DNA of 64,000 nt from Synergistetes bacterium ADurb.Bin155. GTDB lineage: Bacteria; Synergistota; Synergistia; Synergistales; Thermovirgaceae. Below are positions 35,081 to 44,895 of the stretch, in pieces. The translations under genes and the position numbers were made by a program. The stretch is from assembly GCA_002070395.1 (NCBI GenBank), contig MWDE01000006.1:1-64000 (forward strand), written 5' to 3'. Under the pieces are notes generated by a model, which saw only the letters and a program-made list of their open reading frames with translations, had not been told where the DNA came from and did no database searches. Positions within the stretch are counted from its first letter, which is position 1. Each line of letters starts with the position of its first letter.

Positions 35081-35551
35081 CTATCGGTGGCCGTTCCTCT
35101 CGTCCCGGAGCCTCGATATCTCCTCGACGAAACTGGAGACATCGGTAAATTCCCGGTAAACAGAGGCGAACCTAACGTAAGCCACTTTGTGGATGTCCCT
35201 CAATTCCGCCATGGCCAGGGACCCCACGGTCAGACTCGAGACCTCCCCCTGGCCTGACCCCCTCAAGGCTTCCTCGATCCTGGAAACGGCTTCCTCGATC
35301 TGCTCCAGGGATACAGGCAGCTTTTCACAGGCCTTGGCAAATCCCTTGAGTAGTTTCCCCCTGTCAAAAGCCTCCCTTTGGCCGCTCTTCTTGACGATCC
35401 ACAGTACGGGGCGATCCTCAAATCTTTCATAGGTGGTGAAGCGATACTGGCACCCTGGGCACTCCCTTCGCCTGCGAATAACCCTCCCTTCGCCGGCGGT
35501 CCTGGTCTCGAGGACCCTGGTCTCCATCAAGCCGCACTTGGGACAACGCAT
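35081..35551 (-). CDS. nrdR: Transcriptional repressor NrdR
   Basis: 156 residues from the ATG at 35551. The N-terminal zinc ribbon MRCPKCGLMETRVLETR...RRRRECPGCQYRFTTYER has two CxxC pairs. The ATP-cone domain follows (VKKSGQREAFDRGKLLKGFAKACEKLPV). It senses (d)ATP and represses ribonucleotide reductase genes. No NrdR box or nrd gene is in this window. Confidence 0.97.
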   Translation of the reverse strand: MRCPKCGLMETRVLETRTAGEGRVIRRRRECPGCQYRFTTYERFEDRPVLWIVKKSGQREAFDRGKLLKGFAKACEKLPVSLEQIEEAVSRIEEALRGSGQGEVSSLTVGSLAMAELRDIHKVAYVRFASVYREFTDVSSFVEEISRLRDERNGHR

Positions 35552-35611
35552 GGCATGGCCCCCCTGTTCCCAGGTTTTTTTCATTTTATCACGACGGCCT
35601 GGGGTCCCTCC

Positions 35612-35652
35612 GTGAAGCGGGGGCCCCGCCTTGGACGGAGCCCCCGCTTCAC
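35612..35652. terminator. 13-bp perfect hairpin between rpsU and nrdR
   Basis: GTGAAGCGGGGGC (35612-35624) pairs perfectly with GCCCCCGCTTCAC (35640-35652) around a 15-nt loop. There is no T-run on either strand. It probably ends the rpsU transcript or shields nrdR. Confidence 0.5.
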
Positions 35653-35755
35653 CTTGGGCTATCTTGAGCTAACTCAATTTACCGCTTCATTTCGTTATTT
35701 GAAATTTTCTGCCATCCCGGAGTTTTCCCTGGAACTCCCCCGGGGTCGCCTCCTC

Positions 35756-35935
35756 TTATCTTCCTCTACGTTTTCTTGAAGCGTCCTCTCTCTTTCTTTT
35801 CTTGGCCTCACTGGGTTTCTCGTAATGCTTCCGCCTGCGCGCCTCACGCAGAATGCCTCCCTTTGATACCTCTCGCTTGAAGCGCTTGAGAGCATCTTCG
35901 AGGGATTCGTTGTCGCGTCGAACGACCTGTGTCAT
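35756..35935 (-). CDS. rpsU: 30S ribosomal protein bS21
   Basis: 59 residues, short but complete: [19 protein letters not shown] opens, with [25 protein letters not shown] and a very basic tail ending RKRRGR, all diagnostic of S21. A strong AAGGGGGGG ribosome-binding site lies 7 nt before the ATG at 35935. S21 helps mRNA binding on the small subunit. It follows the HIT-protein gene by 31 bp. Confidence 0.95.
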   Translation of the reverse strand: MTQVVRRDNESLEDALKRFKREVSKGGILREARRRKHYEKPSEAKKRKREDASRKRRGR

Positions 35936-35966
35936 ATGCGTTCCCCCCCTTCTCTCTCACTCAGGG

Positions 35967-36308
35967 CTATCCCGGCGGCCATCCGAAAACCCGTCCGGCA
36001 AGCAGATGGACATGGAGATGGTTCACGGTCTGTCCTGCGCCCGCCCCACAGTTGACCACGAGGCGATACCCGCCCTCACGAAGGCCCAGCTCACGGGCGA
36101 CCTTGACGGCGGCGTCCATGACCGTGGACCATGTCGAGGGATCTTCGATGTCATCGGCGGACCCCACGTGCCGCTTGGGTATCACGAGGAGATGCACCGG
36201 CGCCTTGGGGTGGATATCCCGGATCACCACCACATCATTATCGCTATAAAGGATATCCGCCTTCCCGCGCCCTTGCACGATCCTGCAGAATGGGCACTCG
36301 TGGTCCAA
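35967..36308 (-). CDS. HIT-family nucleotide-binding protein
   Basis: 113 residues, starting at a TTG with gggag upstream. The N-terminal CPFCRIVQGRGKADILYSDNDVVVIRD and the histidine triad NHLHVHLLAGR near residue 95 define a bacterial HINT/HIT hydrolase (nucleoside phosphoramidase-like). The CPFC pair may bind zinc with two histidines. It is followed by rpsU. Confidence 0.93.
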   Translation of the reverse strand: MDHECPFCRIVQGRGKADILYSDNDVVVIRDIHPKAPVHLLVIPKRHVGSADDIEDPSTWSTVMDAAVKVARELGLREGGYRLVVNCGAGAGQTVNHLHVHLLAGRVFGWPPG

Positions 36309-36383
36309 AGGATCAACTCCCTGCCGATACCCATCGGCCCCCTTTGCCGGAAGGGACTCGATGATACCTGGTAGGGAATTATA

Positions 36384-37697
36384 TCACACCAACCCGATAA
36401 GGGCGCCTTTTACCGAATCTTTGATCGTCACCGTAGCGATCTCGCCCGGCCGGGGATCCCCGCGGGTCTCGACCCGCAAGTAATGCCGTGAGAGGCCGCC
36501 TATCTTTCCCTCCTGGTTCCTCTCCACAAGGACCTCCACTTCCTTGCCGACCCACCGCCTCGAATAGAGCCCTAGCAATTCGGAACCCGTCATCAGGGCA
36601 CGGTCCATCCTGGAACGGATCTCGTCGGGGGGAATGGGTTTTTCAAAGCTGGAAGCCGGGGTACCCTCTCGAGCTGAAAAGGGGAAAACGTGGAGTTTCC
36701 CCACCCTCGTCATCTCGAGCATCTCCAGGGTCGCGCGAAAAGCCTCTTCCGTCTCTCCCGGGAAACCGACGATGATATCGGTGCTCAAATGAAGATCCTC
36801 GCCTAGGAAGGATCGGGCTTTCCCGATGAGGGCCTCGAATTCTTCCGGCGTGTAACCGCGGTTCATTCTTCGCAGAACGTAGGCGTCACCGCTCTGGAGC
36901 GGCACATGAAGGTGTGGGCAGAATTGGGGTGTCCCCGCCAGGGCTTCAAGGAGGGGCTCGTCCAAGCAGAAGGGTTCGATGGAACCGAAACGGATCCTCT
37001 TGATCCCTTCTACCCCTGCCGCCATGCGGACGACCTCCCCAAGGGGTATCCCGCGGCCCCTCCCGAAAAGTCCCAGGTTGACCCCGGTGAAGACCACTTC
37101 AGCGCAGCCGGAGGAGGCGAGCATCCGCACCTCTTCCTGTATATCCTCCCCATTCCTTTCGACGGGCCTCCCCCTGAGGTCGGGGATGATGCAGTAGGAA
37201 CAGCGGTGGTCGCACCCGTCCTGGATCTTGACGAAGGCCCTGGTCCTGGTCCTGCTTTCCGAAAGGTAAAGGGGTTCCCATCCAAGATCCCTCTGCACAT
37301 CCACTCTCTCCACGCGAGGCGGTGCAGCATGCGGTCCCTGCCCTAACATCTCGGCCACTATCGCCGGGACCCTGTGTTTGAGCCTGTTCCCCACGAGGCA
37401 ATCCACCCCGAGTTCCCGGGCTTCGCCGGGGGAGATACGCTGGGCCCAGCAGCCGGCGGCAACAATCAGGGCCCCCGGGTTTTCCCTCCGAAGCCTCCTG
37501 ATGATCTGCCTGCACTTCCTGTCAGCCTCGGAGGTGACCGAACAGGTTACGACAACAGCCGCGTCAAATTCGCCTTGCCGGGGGGTCAACGCGCCGGCTT
37601 CCCTGAAGGAACACCCCAGGGCTTCCGATTCGAACAGGTTGGTCCGGCAGCCCATGTGGAGGATCCTGACCCTGACATCCTTCAGCCCGTCAATCAT
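36384..37697 (-). CDS. mtaB: tRNA N6-threonylcarbamoyladenosine 37 methylthiotransferase MtaB
   Basis: 437 residues. A radical-SAM enzyme that thiomethylates t6A37 in tRNA. The N-terminal UPF0004 domain starts HMGCRTNLFESEALG and has further cysteines (VVTCSVTSEADRKC, AAGCWAQ) for the auxiliary cluster. The radical-SAM motif is in DGCDHRCSYCIIPDLRGR near residue 155; a TRAM domain ends the protein. The start overlaps the rsmE stop by 8 bp. Confidence 0.93.
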   Translation of the reverse strand: MIDGLKDVRVRILHMGCRTNLFESEALGCSFREAGALTPRQGEFDAAVVVTCSVTSEADRKCRQIIRRLRRENPGALIVAAGCWAQRISPGEARELGVDCLVGNRLKHRVPAIVAEMLGQGPHAAPPRVERVDVQRDLGWEPLYLSESRTRTRAFVKIQDGCDHRCSYCIIPDLRGRPVERNGEDIQEEVRMLASSGCAEVVFTGVNLGLFGRGRGIPLGEVVRMAAGVEGIKRIRFGSIEPFCLDEPLLEALAGTPQFCPHLHVPLQSGDAYVLRRMNRGYTPEEFEALIGKARSFLGEDLHLSTDIIVGFPGETEEAFRATLEMLEMTRVGKLHVFPFSAREGTPASSFEKPIPPDEIRSRMDRALMTGSELLGLYSRRWVGKEVEVLVERNQEGKIGGLSRHYLRVETRGDPRPGEIATVTIKDSVKGALIGLV

Positions 37698-38415
37698 CGG
37701 ACAACCCGGTCATCATCATGGAAAAGACCGCCACGGCCACCACCGCCGCCGTAGGGGATCTCATCACGTTTGGGCCCAGGCTGACCCTCTGGAAACCCTC
37801 CTTCCCCAGGATCTCCAGCTCCTCTGCAGTCCAGTCCCCTTCCGGCCCCACCGCTACCGCGACTTCGTCCTGGACCTTCGACGCCAGGACCAACGGCGCG
37901 GACCCTGTGGCGGCAACAAACCGATGAGAGGGCAGGCCCAGGGAAGGGACGGAGGATACAGGCAGGGGCTCGCGTATCTCCGGTGAGTGGGCACGGCCGC
38001 ACTGCTTGGTGGCCTCCATGACTATCCTTTCCCAGCGCTTCATCCTGGGGGGGATCCTTTCGGGGGTTATGCTCGCTACCGACCGGGAGCAGGTTAGGGG
38101 CACGATGACCGAAACGCCGACCTCCACCGTCTGGGCCAGCAGCCTGTCAAAGGCCTCGCCCTTGAGAAGACCTGCCAGCAGCCATACCTTCCCCTTCCGC
38201 TCTTCCGGCGTTTCTCTGAGTACGATCCCCTTGGAGAAGCCGGGGGCGAGTTCCAGCCTCATCAGCAATTTCCTCCCCGGGAGCAACCCCTCGAAAAGGT
38301 CTCCCTCTCTGCAGCGCCTCACGGTGACGAGGTGGTGAGACTCCTCAGGGTCGAGGATCCAGGCGGAATCACCCTCGGGGATCGACGACTCCAGCCGTAC
38401 GCGAGGCAGCGACAC
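37690..38415 (-). CDS. rsmE: 16S rRNA m3U1498 methyltransferase RsmE
   Basis: 241 residues. A SPOUT methyltransferase. EESHHLVTVRRCREGDLF is the PUA-like start; MKRWERIVMEATKQCGRAHSPEI and VAVGPEGDWTAEELEIL...VSLGPNVMRSPTAAVVAV contain the SPOUT knot that binds SAM. The start is a GTG inside the 3' end of prmA (47-bp overlap). Confidence 0.94.
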   Translation of the reverse strand: MSLPRVRLESSIPEGDSAWILDPEESHHLVTVRRCREGDLFEGLLPGRKLLMRLELAPGFSKGIVLRETPEERKGKVWLLAGLLKGEAFDRLLAQTVEVGVSVIVPLTCSRSVASITPERIPPRMKRWERIVMEATKQCGRAHSPEIREPLPVSSVPSLGLPSHRFVAATGSAPLVLASKVQDEVAVAVGPEGDWTAEELEILGKEGFQRVSLGPNVMRSPTAAVVAVAVFSMMMTGLSDD

Positions 38416-39256
38416 CCCACCAATCCCCTTTTTCTTTTTCCCCGATCGGGACGAGCCCGGCCTTGGCGAGGATCTCCAGGAACCTCTCTCTTTCCTTCAG
38501 GACCAGGCCGGAGAAAACCGCTATTCCTCCTTCCGGCAGCACTTTAGGGATCCCGGGCACCATCGAGGCCAGGGGGTCGAAAACGATATTCGCGCTGACG
38601 AGGTCGGCCGTCTCCGAGATCCCGCCAAGGAGGTCCCCGGTGCGGATATCCACGACCCCATCGGGTATATCGTTGAGGCGGAGGTTCTCCCTGATCTCGG
38701 GGATCACGGCGGGGTCGTTATCCGTGGCGATGACCTCCGCGGCTCCCATCTTCAGCGACGCCACGGCCAGAATTCCCGACCCGGTACCTACATCGATGAC
38801 CTTCATGCCGGGCCTGACCGTATCCTCGAGAAGTTCCAGGGCCGCCTGGGTGCTCTCGTGATAACCGGTCCCAAAGGCACTCCCGGGGTATATGTAAAGC
38901 GGTATTCTTCCCCGCACTTCCTTTCCCTTGTGCCAGGGAGCCATCACGACGAGAGACCTGCCCACCTCGAGGGGGGGGAAGGCCTCCTTCCAGGCCGTAT
39001 GCCACTGGCGGTTCTCGATACGCCCCATGTCCACGATCTTGACCCCGGGCCAGGGACTGATCACGTCCTGGACCCTCCCTACCCAGAAACCGAGGTCCCT
39101 GGTAGTGCGGAAGTAGGCCTTCACCGCTATCTTCCCCGGGAGTTCCCTTATTTCCGAACCGATGCTCCCCGAGAGATCAGCCAGGGCGGACATATCGTCC
39201 TCGTTGCCTTCTTGTCCCTCGAGCGTTATGTACCACCAGAACCCTTCGCCGCCCAT
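38369..39256 (-). CDS. prmA: Ribosomal protein L11 methyltransferase PrmA
   Basis: 295 residues from the ATG at 39256 (ggaggtg upstream; an earlier GTG falls inside that site). SAM-binding motif VIDVGTGSGILAVASLKMGA near residue 170, preceded by YIYPGSAFGTGYHESTQAALELLE. The catalytic loop reads SANIVFDPLASMVP. It methylates ribosomal protein L11. Located right after the dnaJ chaperone operon, as in many Firmicutes. Confidence 0.94.
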   Translation of the reverse strand: MGGEGFWWYITLEGQEGNEDDMSALADLSGSIGSEIRELPGKIAVKAYFRTTRDLGFWVGRVQDVISPWPGVKIVDMGRIENRQWHTAWKEAFPPLEVGRSLVVMAPWHKGKEVRGRIPLYIYPGSAFGTGYHESTQAALELLEDTVRPGMKVIDVGTGSGILAVASLKMGAAEVIATDNDPAVIPEIRENLRLNDIPDGVVDIRTGDLLGGISETADLVSANIVFDPLASMVPGIPKVLPEGGIAVFSGLVLKERERFLEILAKAGLVPIGEKEKGDWWGVAASRTAGVVDPRG

Positions 39257-39292
39257 GGCATTGAACACCTCCGGTATTCGTCTCTAAAGGAA

Positions 39293-39316
39293 ACGGGAGG
39301 CCCTGCCGCCTCCCGT
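39293..39316 (-). terminator. Terminator-like hairpin after dnaJ
   Basis: ACGGGAGG pairs with CCTCCCGT around an 8-nt loop, followed on the minus strand by the T-rich TTCCTTT. It likely ends the hrcA-grpE-dnaK-dnaJ transcript ahead of prmA. Confidence 0.6.
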
Positions 39317-39352
39317 CCGCCCATAGTCTAGCATGACCGGCCCGCCGGGGCA

Positions 39353-40468
39353 TCATGAGAAGAGTTGCTTGAACCGGTCCAGCAAGCCGGCGGGCTGGAC
39401 GGGGACACCCATTTCCTGGGCGAGGGCCTCGACGAGGGCCCTCTCTTTTTCGCTTAGGTTCTTGGGGACACCGATGAAAACGTGGGCGTAAAGGTCGCCC
39501 CTCCCCGACCCCCTGAGCCGGGGCATACCCTTGCCCCTTACCCGGAAGGTCTTCCCTCCCGGGGTCCCGGGGGGGATATCGATCGTTTCCGGCTCTTCGA
39601 GGGTGGGGACCTCGACCGAGGCGCCGAGCACTACCTGGGGGAACTGCAGGTCAAGCCGCGTGTGGAGATCATCCCTGTCCCTCTCAAAGAGGGGGTGCCC
39701 CTCGACCTTGACCGTAATGAAGAGGTCACCCGGGGGGCCTCCGTGAACCCCCTCCCTTCCCTCTCCCGCGATGCGCAGCCGGGTCCCCGTGTCCACGCCG
39801 CGGGGGATCTTGACCTCAACAGTCTGCTTCGTCCTGACCTTGCCGGAACCTCCACAGTTTGAGCAGGTCTTTTCGATCTTCCTGCCCGTGCCGCCGCATT
39901 CCGGGCAAGGGGAGACACTTACGAAGGTACCGAAGGGGGTCCTCTGCTGGGTCTCGACCTGGCCCGAACCGTGGCAGAAGGGGCACGACCTGACCTCCGA
40001 ACCCGGTTCGGCGCCGGAACCGCCGCATCGTGCGCAGGTCTCGAGTTTCGGGACGATTATCTCCCTGGTCACGCCCTTAAAGGCTTCCCCCAGGGTTATG
40101 GACAGGTTCATTTCCAGGTTCTCACCCCTGGTGGGGCCTCCTGAAGCATGGCCGGGGCCGAAAAAGCTGTCGAAAAGGTCGCCGAAAATATCACCGAAGG
40201 GGCCGAAACCACCAAAGGGCCCTCCACCGGGGGGCGCGTCCCCGATGGTACCGTACCGGTCGTAGGCGGCCCTCTTCTGTGGGTCCTGAAGCACCTCGTA
40301 AGCGAGGTTTATCTTCTTGAACCTCTCCTCGGCACCGGGATCGCCGGGGTTGGCATCGGGGTGATGTTTCCTGACCAGTTTCCGGTAAGCCTTCTTGATC
40401 TCTTCCTGCGAGGCGTCCCGGGAAACACCGAGGATCGCGTACAGGTCCCGGCTGTCCTCAGCGGGCAC
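39353..40468 (-). CDS. dnaJ: Chaperone DnaJ
   Basis: 371 residues. J-domain with [32 protein letters not shown] (HPD near residue 36), a Gly/Phe-rich linker, four CxxCxGxG zinc repeats (about 140-210) and the C-terminal substrate domains. It delivers clients to DnaK and stimulates its ATPase. Fourth gene of the CIRCE operon. Confidence 0.97.
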   Translation of the reverse strand: MPAEDSRDLYAILGVSRDASQEEIKKAYRKLVRKHHPDANPGDPGAEERFKKINLAYEVLQDPQKRAAYDRYGTIGDAPPGGGPFGGFGPFGDIFGDLFDSFFGPGHASGGPTRGENLEMNLSITLGEAFKGVTREIIVPKLETCARCGGSGAEPGSEVRSCPFCHGSGQVETQQRTPFGTFVSVSPCPECGGTGRKIEKTCSNCGGSGKVRTKQTVEVKIPRGVDTGTRLRIAGEGREGVHGGPPGDLFITVKVEGHPLFERDRDDLHTRLDLQFPQVVLGASVEVPTLEEPETIDIPPGTPGGKTFRVRGKGMPRLRGSGRGDLYAHVFIGVPKNLSEKERALVEALAQEMGVPVQPAGLLDRFKQLFS

Positions 40469-40481
40469 CGAACGTCACTCC

Positions 40482-42308
40482 CTAGGACTTTCCGTTCTCT
40501 TCGAATTCGGCGTCGACCGTATCGCCGTCGGTACCCGGCCCGGAAGACCCCTGTTGAGCCTCCTGCTGCCCTGCGGCCTGATCGTAAAGCCGGGCGGACA
40601 TCTCGTGAAGGCTCTTCGTCAGTATTTCGCAGGCCTGGCGGATCTCCCCGGGGTCCTCACCGGCCAGTTTGCCCCGGAGATGGTCGATCTCTTCCCTGAC
40701 CCGGGTCTTTTCGGCATCGGTCGCCTTGTCGCCGAGATCGGAGAGGGTCTTCTCCGTGCTGTATATCAGCGAATCCCCCTCGTTTCGGGCATCGGCCAGT
40801 TCCTTCCTCTTCCGGTCGCTTTCAAGGTTCTCCTCGGCGGTGCGGCGCATTCTCTCGATCTCGTCCTCGGTGAGCCTCGAGGACTGGATGGTGACGTGTT
40901 GTTCCCGGGAAGTCCCCTTGTCCCTGGCGCTCACGTTCAGGATCCCGTTCACGTCGATATCAAAGGTGACCTCGATCTGAGGCATCCCTCGCGGCGCGGG
41001 CGGGATCCCGTCGAGAAAGAACTTGCCCAGTGTGACGTTGTCGGCCGCCATGGAACGCTCCCCCTGGAGGACATGGATCTCAACCTGGGGCTGGTTGTCC
41101 GAGGCCGTGGAGAAGACCTGGCTTTTCGAGGCGGGTATGGCCGTGTTCCTGTCCAATATCTTGGTAAAGACGCCCCCCAGCGTCTCAATGCCCAATGAGA
41201 GGGGCGTCACGTCCACCAGGATTATGTCCTTGTGCTCGCCCGTGAGGATAGCGGCCTGGATCGCCGCCCCGACGGCGACGCACTCATCGGGGTTTATCCC
41301 CTTCGTGGGTTCCTTCCCAAGGAGCTCCACGATCTTCCTCTGTACCATGGGCATCCTGGTCGCCCCGCCCACGAGGAGCACCTTGTGGATCTCCTCCCTG
41401 GTCAGCCCGGAATCGTTCATGGCTCTCCGGGTCGGTTCCACGACCTTCTCGAGCAGCGGCCGCGTGATCTCCTCGAAGCGCGCCCGGGTCAGGCTCAGCT
41501 CCAGGTGCTTGGGGCCGGTGCTGTCGGCGGTGATGAAGGGCAGCGAAATGGAGGTCTCCGTCATGGAGGATAGTTCCACCTTGGCCTTCTCGGCGGCCTC
41601 GCGAAGGCGCTGCAGAGCCATCTTGTCCCTGGAGAGGTCAATACCTTCGTTTTTCTTGAACTCCGACACCATCAGGTCGACGATCTTCTGGTCCCAGTCG
41701 TCCCCACCCAGGTGATTGTCCCCCGAAGTCGCCAACACCTCGATGACCCCATCTTCGATGCCCACGTCGAGGACCGATACGTCGAAGGTGCCCCCGCCGA
41801 GGTCGAAGACCAGGATCTTGTTTTCGCCTCCCTTGTCCATCCCGTAAGCCAGGGCCGCCGCGGTGGGTTCGTTTATTATCCTCAGCACCTCGAGGCCCGC
41901 GATCTTCCCGGCGTCCTTCGTGGCCTGCCGCTGGGCATCGGTGAAGTAGGCCGGCACGGTAATGACCGCCTGGCTGACCTTCTCACCCAGGTATTCCTCG
42001 GCGTCTCGCCTGAGCTTCTGAAGTATCATGGCCGATATCTGCTGCGGGGTCTGCGAGGCCCCGTCGATCTCGATCCTGAAGTCGGAGCCCATCTTTCTCT
42101 TTATGGAGGAGATAGTCCTCTCGGGATTTACGATGGCCTGTCTTTTCGCCAACTGCCCGACGAGCCTGTCCTTATCCTTAGTGAAGGCTACCACTGAAGG
42201 TGTGGTCCTGGAGCCCTCGGCGTTAGTAATCACCGTTATATGGTCGCCCTCCTTGACGGCCACGCAACTGTTCGTCGTTCCGAAATCGATACCGATGACC
42301 TTTCCCAT
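40482..42308 (-). CDS. dnaK: Chaperone DnaK (Hsp70)
   Basis: 608 residues from the ATG at 42308. ATPase motifs [35 protein letters not shown] and [14 protein letters not shown]; substrate-binding domain from [13 protein letters not shown] on. The C-terminal tail is rich in Gln/Gly, then [13 protein letters not shown]. The short 24-residue deletion in the first ATPase lobe characteristic of Gram-positive and some other groups appears to be present. Confidence 0.97.
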   Translation of the reverse strand: MGKVIGIDFGTTNSCVAVKEGDHITVITNAEGSRTTPSVVAFTKDKDRLVGQLAKRQAIVNPERTISSIKRKMGSDFRIEIDGASQTPQQISAMILQKLRRDAEEYLGEKVSQAVITVPAYFTDAQRQATKDAGKIAGLEVLRIINEPTAAALAYGMDKGGENKILVFDLGGGTFDVSVLDVGIEDGVIEVLATSGDNHLGGDDWDQKIVDLMVSEFKKNEGIDLSRDKMALQRLREAAEKAKVELSSMTETSISLPFITADSTGPKHLELSLTRARFEEITRPLLEKVVEPTRRAMNDSGLTREEIHKVLLVGGATRMPMVQRKIVELLGKEPTKGINPDECVAVGAAIQAAILTGEHKDIILVDVTPLSLGIETLGGVFTKILDRNTAIPASKSQVFSTASDNQPQVEIHVLQGERSMAADNVTLGKFFLDGIPPAPRGMPQIEVTFDIDVNGILNVSARDKGTSREQHVTIQSSRLTEDEIERMRRTAEENLESDRKRKELADARNEGDSLIYSTEKTLSDLGDKATDAEKTRVREEIDHLRGKLAGEDPGEIRQACEILTKSLHEMSARLYDQAAGQQEAQQGSSGPGTDGDTVDAEFEENGKS

Positions 42309-42361
42309 TAAGCATTCACCCCGCATGGATTTAAAGTTAGAACATCCCCGGCCGCGCCGCC

Positions 42362-42973
42362 TCAGCGGGAGGCTTTGGCCACCTTGACGCGGGCGGCCCT
42401 TAGCACCTTGCCGGAGATGGTGTACCCCCTTTGGACCTCCTCGGTGATGATCCCGTCCCCGATCTCTTCTCCGGCCTCCTCCACCGCCACGGCCTCGTGG
42501 ATGGACGGGTCAAAGGGCTTGCCTACCGTTTCAATCGCGGAAACACCCAGGTCCTCCAGGACCGAAAAGAACTGGTCCCTGACCATACCTACTCCCTTGA
42601 CATAGGACTCGATGTCGGACCGGTTGCCCGAAAGCGCCCTGTCCAGGTTGTCGAGGACGGGGATAAGGGCGATGGCGGCATCCTCACCGGCCATGGATCT
42701 GAGCCTTTTCTGCTCGCGCTCGACCCTCTGGCGATAGTTGAAAAAATCCGCCCGGGCCCTCGCTATGGCATCGCCCAGGGCCTTGTTCTCCTCGCTGAGA
42801 CGCTCCACCAGGGCCTTGGCCGACCCCAGTTCGGAAAGCAGCCCTTCGTTGTCGACCGCCCCCTCCTCGTGGGGTTCTTTTTCGATGGTGGCTTCAAGTC
42901 CGCCTTCACCGCCGTCACCTCGGGATCCATCTTCAGGGTTTTCCTGCGGCCTTATCCCCTCGGGTCTTATCAT
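42362..42973 (-). CDS. grpE: Nucleotide exchange factor GrpE
   Basis: 203 residues. An acidic disordered N-terminus (about 1-45), a long helix ([18 protein letters not shown]) and the C-terminal beta domain with [47 protein letters not shown]. It releases ADP from DnaK. The start overlaps the hrcA stop by 4 bp. Confidence 0.95.
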   Translation of the reverse strand: MIRPEGIRPQENPEDGSRGDGGEGGLEATIEKEPHEEGAVDNEGLLSELGSAKALVERLSEENKALGDAIARARADFFNYRQRVEREQKRLRSMAGEDAAIALIPVLDNLDRALSGNRSDIESYVKGVGMVRDQFFSVLEDLGVSAIETVGKPFDPSIHEAVAVEEAGEEIGDGIITEEVQRGYTISGKVLRAARVKVAKASR

Positions 42974-44022
42974 CGATGTACCTCCTTGGCGCTCTCCCCG
43001 TTCTCACCGTTTTCGCCCTTACCGGCGATGGTCCCGAGAACACCCTCGAGAACTGAAATGGACCTCTCGTAATCCATCCTCATAGGCCCAATGAGGCCGA
43101 CCACGGCCTTCCGGCCGCCGGCTATCGTGGAGGCCATCAGTATGGAACAGTCGGGCATATTCAGTTCCGGGTTTTCATCCCCTATGGTCACGCGGAGGCC
43201 CTTTTCGGTCGAACAGCTGCGGACCAGCATCCCGATGGACTCGTCCTCCTCGAGGAGCGCCATTATAGTCTGCAAGCGGCCGAGGTCGTTGAAATCGGGT
43301 AGGCCCAGAACATTATGAGTGCCTCCGGTGAAGAACTGGAAGGGTTGCTCCAGCAACAAGCCGTCCATCTCATTCAAAGCTGACCGGCAACTCTCGGCGT
43401 ACCTCTCCAGGGCATCTTCCACGTAGGCCTGGAGCGTCCCCCTGACCTCCCCCCAGGACCTCCCGACAGCCACGGTGGAGACACGGCGTGATAGTTCATC
43501 GAGGGCCTCCTGGGTCATGTCGCAGGGCAAGGTGGATATTTTGTGGTGGATGAGTCCTCCCTTGAGCACCAGCAATATCAGCACCGTACTGTGCCCCATA
43601 CGGAGAAATTCGACCCTTTCCAGGACCGGCTCCCGCTCGGGTCCCAGAGCGGCTAAGCCGATATAGCTGGTTATCCTGCCGAGGAGCCTGGTGGCGTAGA
43701 TAAGGGCTTCCTCCACGTCCTTTCTTCGTTCCCGGAGTTCCTTTATCCACCCTTCGCTCTCAGAGGGGAAGGACCTCTGCCGTCTCAGGATTGCGTCCAC
43801 ATAGACACGGTACGCCTTAGGTGTAGGGATCCGGCCGGCTGAGGTGTGGGGCTGGTAAAGGTACTCCGACTCCTCTAGGTCGGCCATCTCGTTCCTGATG
43901 GTCGCCGCGCTGCGGCCCTTCAGGAACTTCCTGGCGATAGTGCGTGACCCAACGGGTTCACCGGTCTTGATATATTCGTAAACCACCGCGAGGACCACTT
44001 CCAGTTGTCTTTCGCTAAGCAC
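42970..44022 (-). CDS. hrcA: Heat-inducible transcription repressor HrcA
   Basis: 350 residues. The winged-helix N-terminus has LSERQLEVVLAVVYEYIKTGEPVGSRTIARKFLKGRSAATIRNEMADLEESEYLYQPHTSAGRIPT. It binds the CIRCE element 28 bp upstream of its own ATG and represses the operon until GroEL is titrated. First gene of hrcA-grpE-dnaK-dnaJ. Confidence 0.97.
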   Translation of the reverse strand: MLSERQLEVVLAVVYEYIKTGEPVGSRTIARKFLKGRSAATIRNEMADLEESEYLYQPHTSAGRIPTPKAYRVYVDAILRRQRSFPSESEGWIKELRERRKDVEEALIYATRLLGRITSYIGLAALGPEREPVLERVEFLRMGHSTVLILLVLKGGLIHHKISTLPCDMTQEALDELSRRVSTVAVGRSWGEVRGTLQAYVEDALERYAESCRSALNEMDGLLLEQPFQFFTGGTHNVLGLPDFNDLGRLQTIMALLEEDESIGMLVRSCSTEKGLRVTIGDENPELNMPDCSILMASTIAGGRKAVVGLIGPMRMDYERSISVLEGVLGTIAGKGENGENGESAKEVHR

Positions 44023-44049
44023 TCCCGCAGCAACTCCTTGTCTTTTCTA

Positions 44050-44076
44050 TTAGCACTCCCACTCAAAGAGTGCTAA
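44050..44076. promoter_or_regulatory. CIRCE operator
   Basis: A perfect 9-bp inverted repeat, TTAGCACTC and GAGTGCTAA, separated by 9 bp. It is the canonical HrcA site, placed just downstream of the hrcA promoter. Confidence 0.97.
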
Positions 44077-44096
44077 GGGACACCCGTCCGAATGGT

Positions 44097-44125
44097 AGAT
44101 TAGCAATGGTATCGTCTATTGTCAA
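44097..44125 (-). promoter_or_regulatory. hrcA operon promoter
   Basis: TTGACA (44125-44120), 17-bp spacer, TAATCT (44102-44097) on the minus strand. The predicted start point is about 15 bp before the CIRCE, so HrcA would block early elongation or open-complex formation. Confidence 0.85.
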
Positions 44126-44213
44126 CACTGGTCAGAAACATGGGCACCCCAATTGCGTCCCTGTTGACCTAGAATAGGCCTTGGTGAATAAACCTTTCCT
44201 CGGGGGGTCTCCT

Positions 44214-44855
44214 TTGACCGAAAACACGACGACGGTGATACTTGTAAGGCATGGTGAGTGCGAAGGCAACAGGGAAGGACTCTTCAGGGGGAGGACCGAC
44301 TTCCCTCTCAACGAAACAGGGAAGGAGCAGGCCAGGGCCCTGGCGGAAGCGTTAAGACCCTTGGCGCCTTCCGCCGTTTATTCGAGCCCCCTGGTCCGGG
44401 CGAAGGAGACGGCGAGAGTCATCTCGGAACGGTGCGACGCCGATCTGATCCTCAGGCAGGGCTTCATCAATATCGCCCTGGGCCGGTGGGAGAACAGGAA
44501 AAAAGCGGACATCCAGCAGGAATACCCGGAAGAATGGAGACTCTGGCTCTCTCACCCTGAAAGGCTCCGCATGGCCGGCGGGGAGACCCTGGGCGACGTC
44601 AGGAGGCGGGCCTTCGCTAACTTGGACGTCCTCGTGAAGGGGCACGCCGGGGGGGTCTTCGCCATCGTCTCTCACCGGGCAGTGCTCAAACCGCTCCTGG
44701 CGGAGGTCCTGGATATAGGTGACCCTTACTTCTGGAAGGTCCACCTCGACACCGCCTCCTTTTCGATCCTGAGACATGAAAAAGACAGGGGCTACTGCCT
44801 GACCGCGCTGAACCAGACCTACCATCTGGGCCGGTTCATCAGCGAATGGGTCTGA
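44214..44855 (+). CDS. Histidine-phosphatase-family (phosphoglycerate-mutase-like) enzyme
   Basis: 213 residues from a TTG at 44214 (cgggggg 6 nt upstream). The catalytic motif VILVRHGECEGN lies near residue 10, with the second histidine in FAIVSHRAVLKPLL. Members include CobC-like and folate-pathway phosphatases. Being directly upstream of folP and folK (41-bp gap), it could dephosphorylate a pterin intermediate, but this is inference; a broad phosphatase role is equally possible. Confidence 0.88.
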   Translation: MTENTTTVILVRHGECEGNREGLFRGRTDFPLNETGKEQARALAEALRPLAPSAVYSSPLVRAKETARVISERCDADLILRQGFINIALGRWENRKKADIQQEYPEEWRLWLSHPERLRMAGGETLGDVRRRAFANLDVLVKGHAGGVFAIVSHRAVLKPLLAEVLDIGDPYFWKVHLDTASFSILRHEKDRGYCLTALNQTYHLGRFISEWV

Positions 44856-44895
44856 TGCTAGGAGATCCCCTATCCTCGACGGGAGAGCTGAAATA

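Noticed and set aside
35612..35652. Riboswitch ahead of nrdR
   Set aside because: Only one simple hairpin is visible, with no known aptamer features.
35695..35895. A 66-codon minus-strand frame over rpsU
   Set aside because: The alternative frame of the same region encodes a complete, typical S21 of 59 residues with a good ribosome-binding site.
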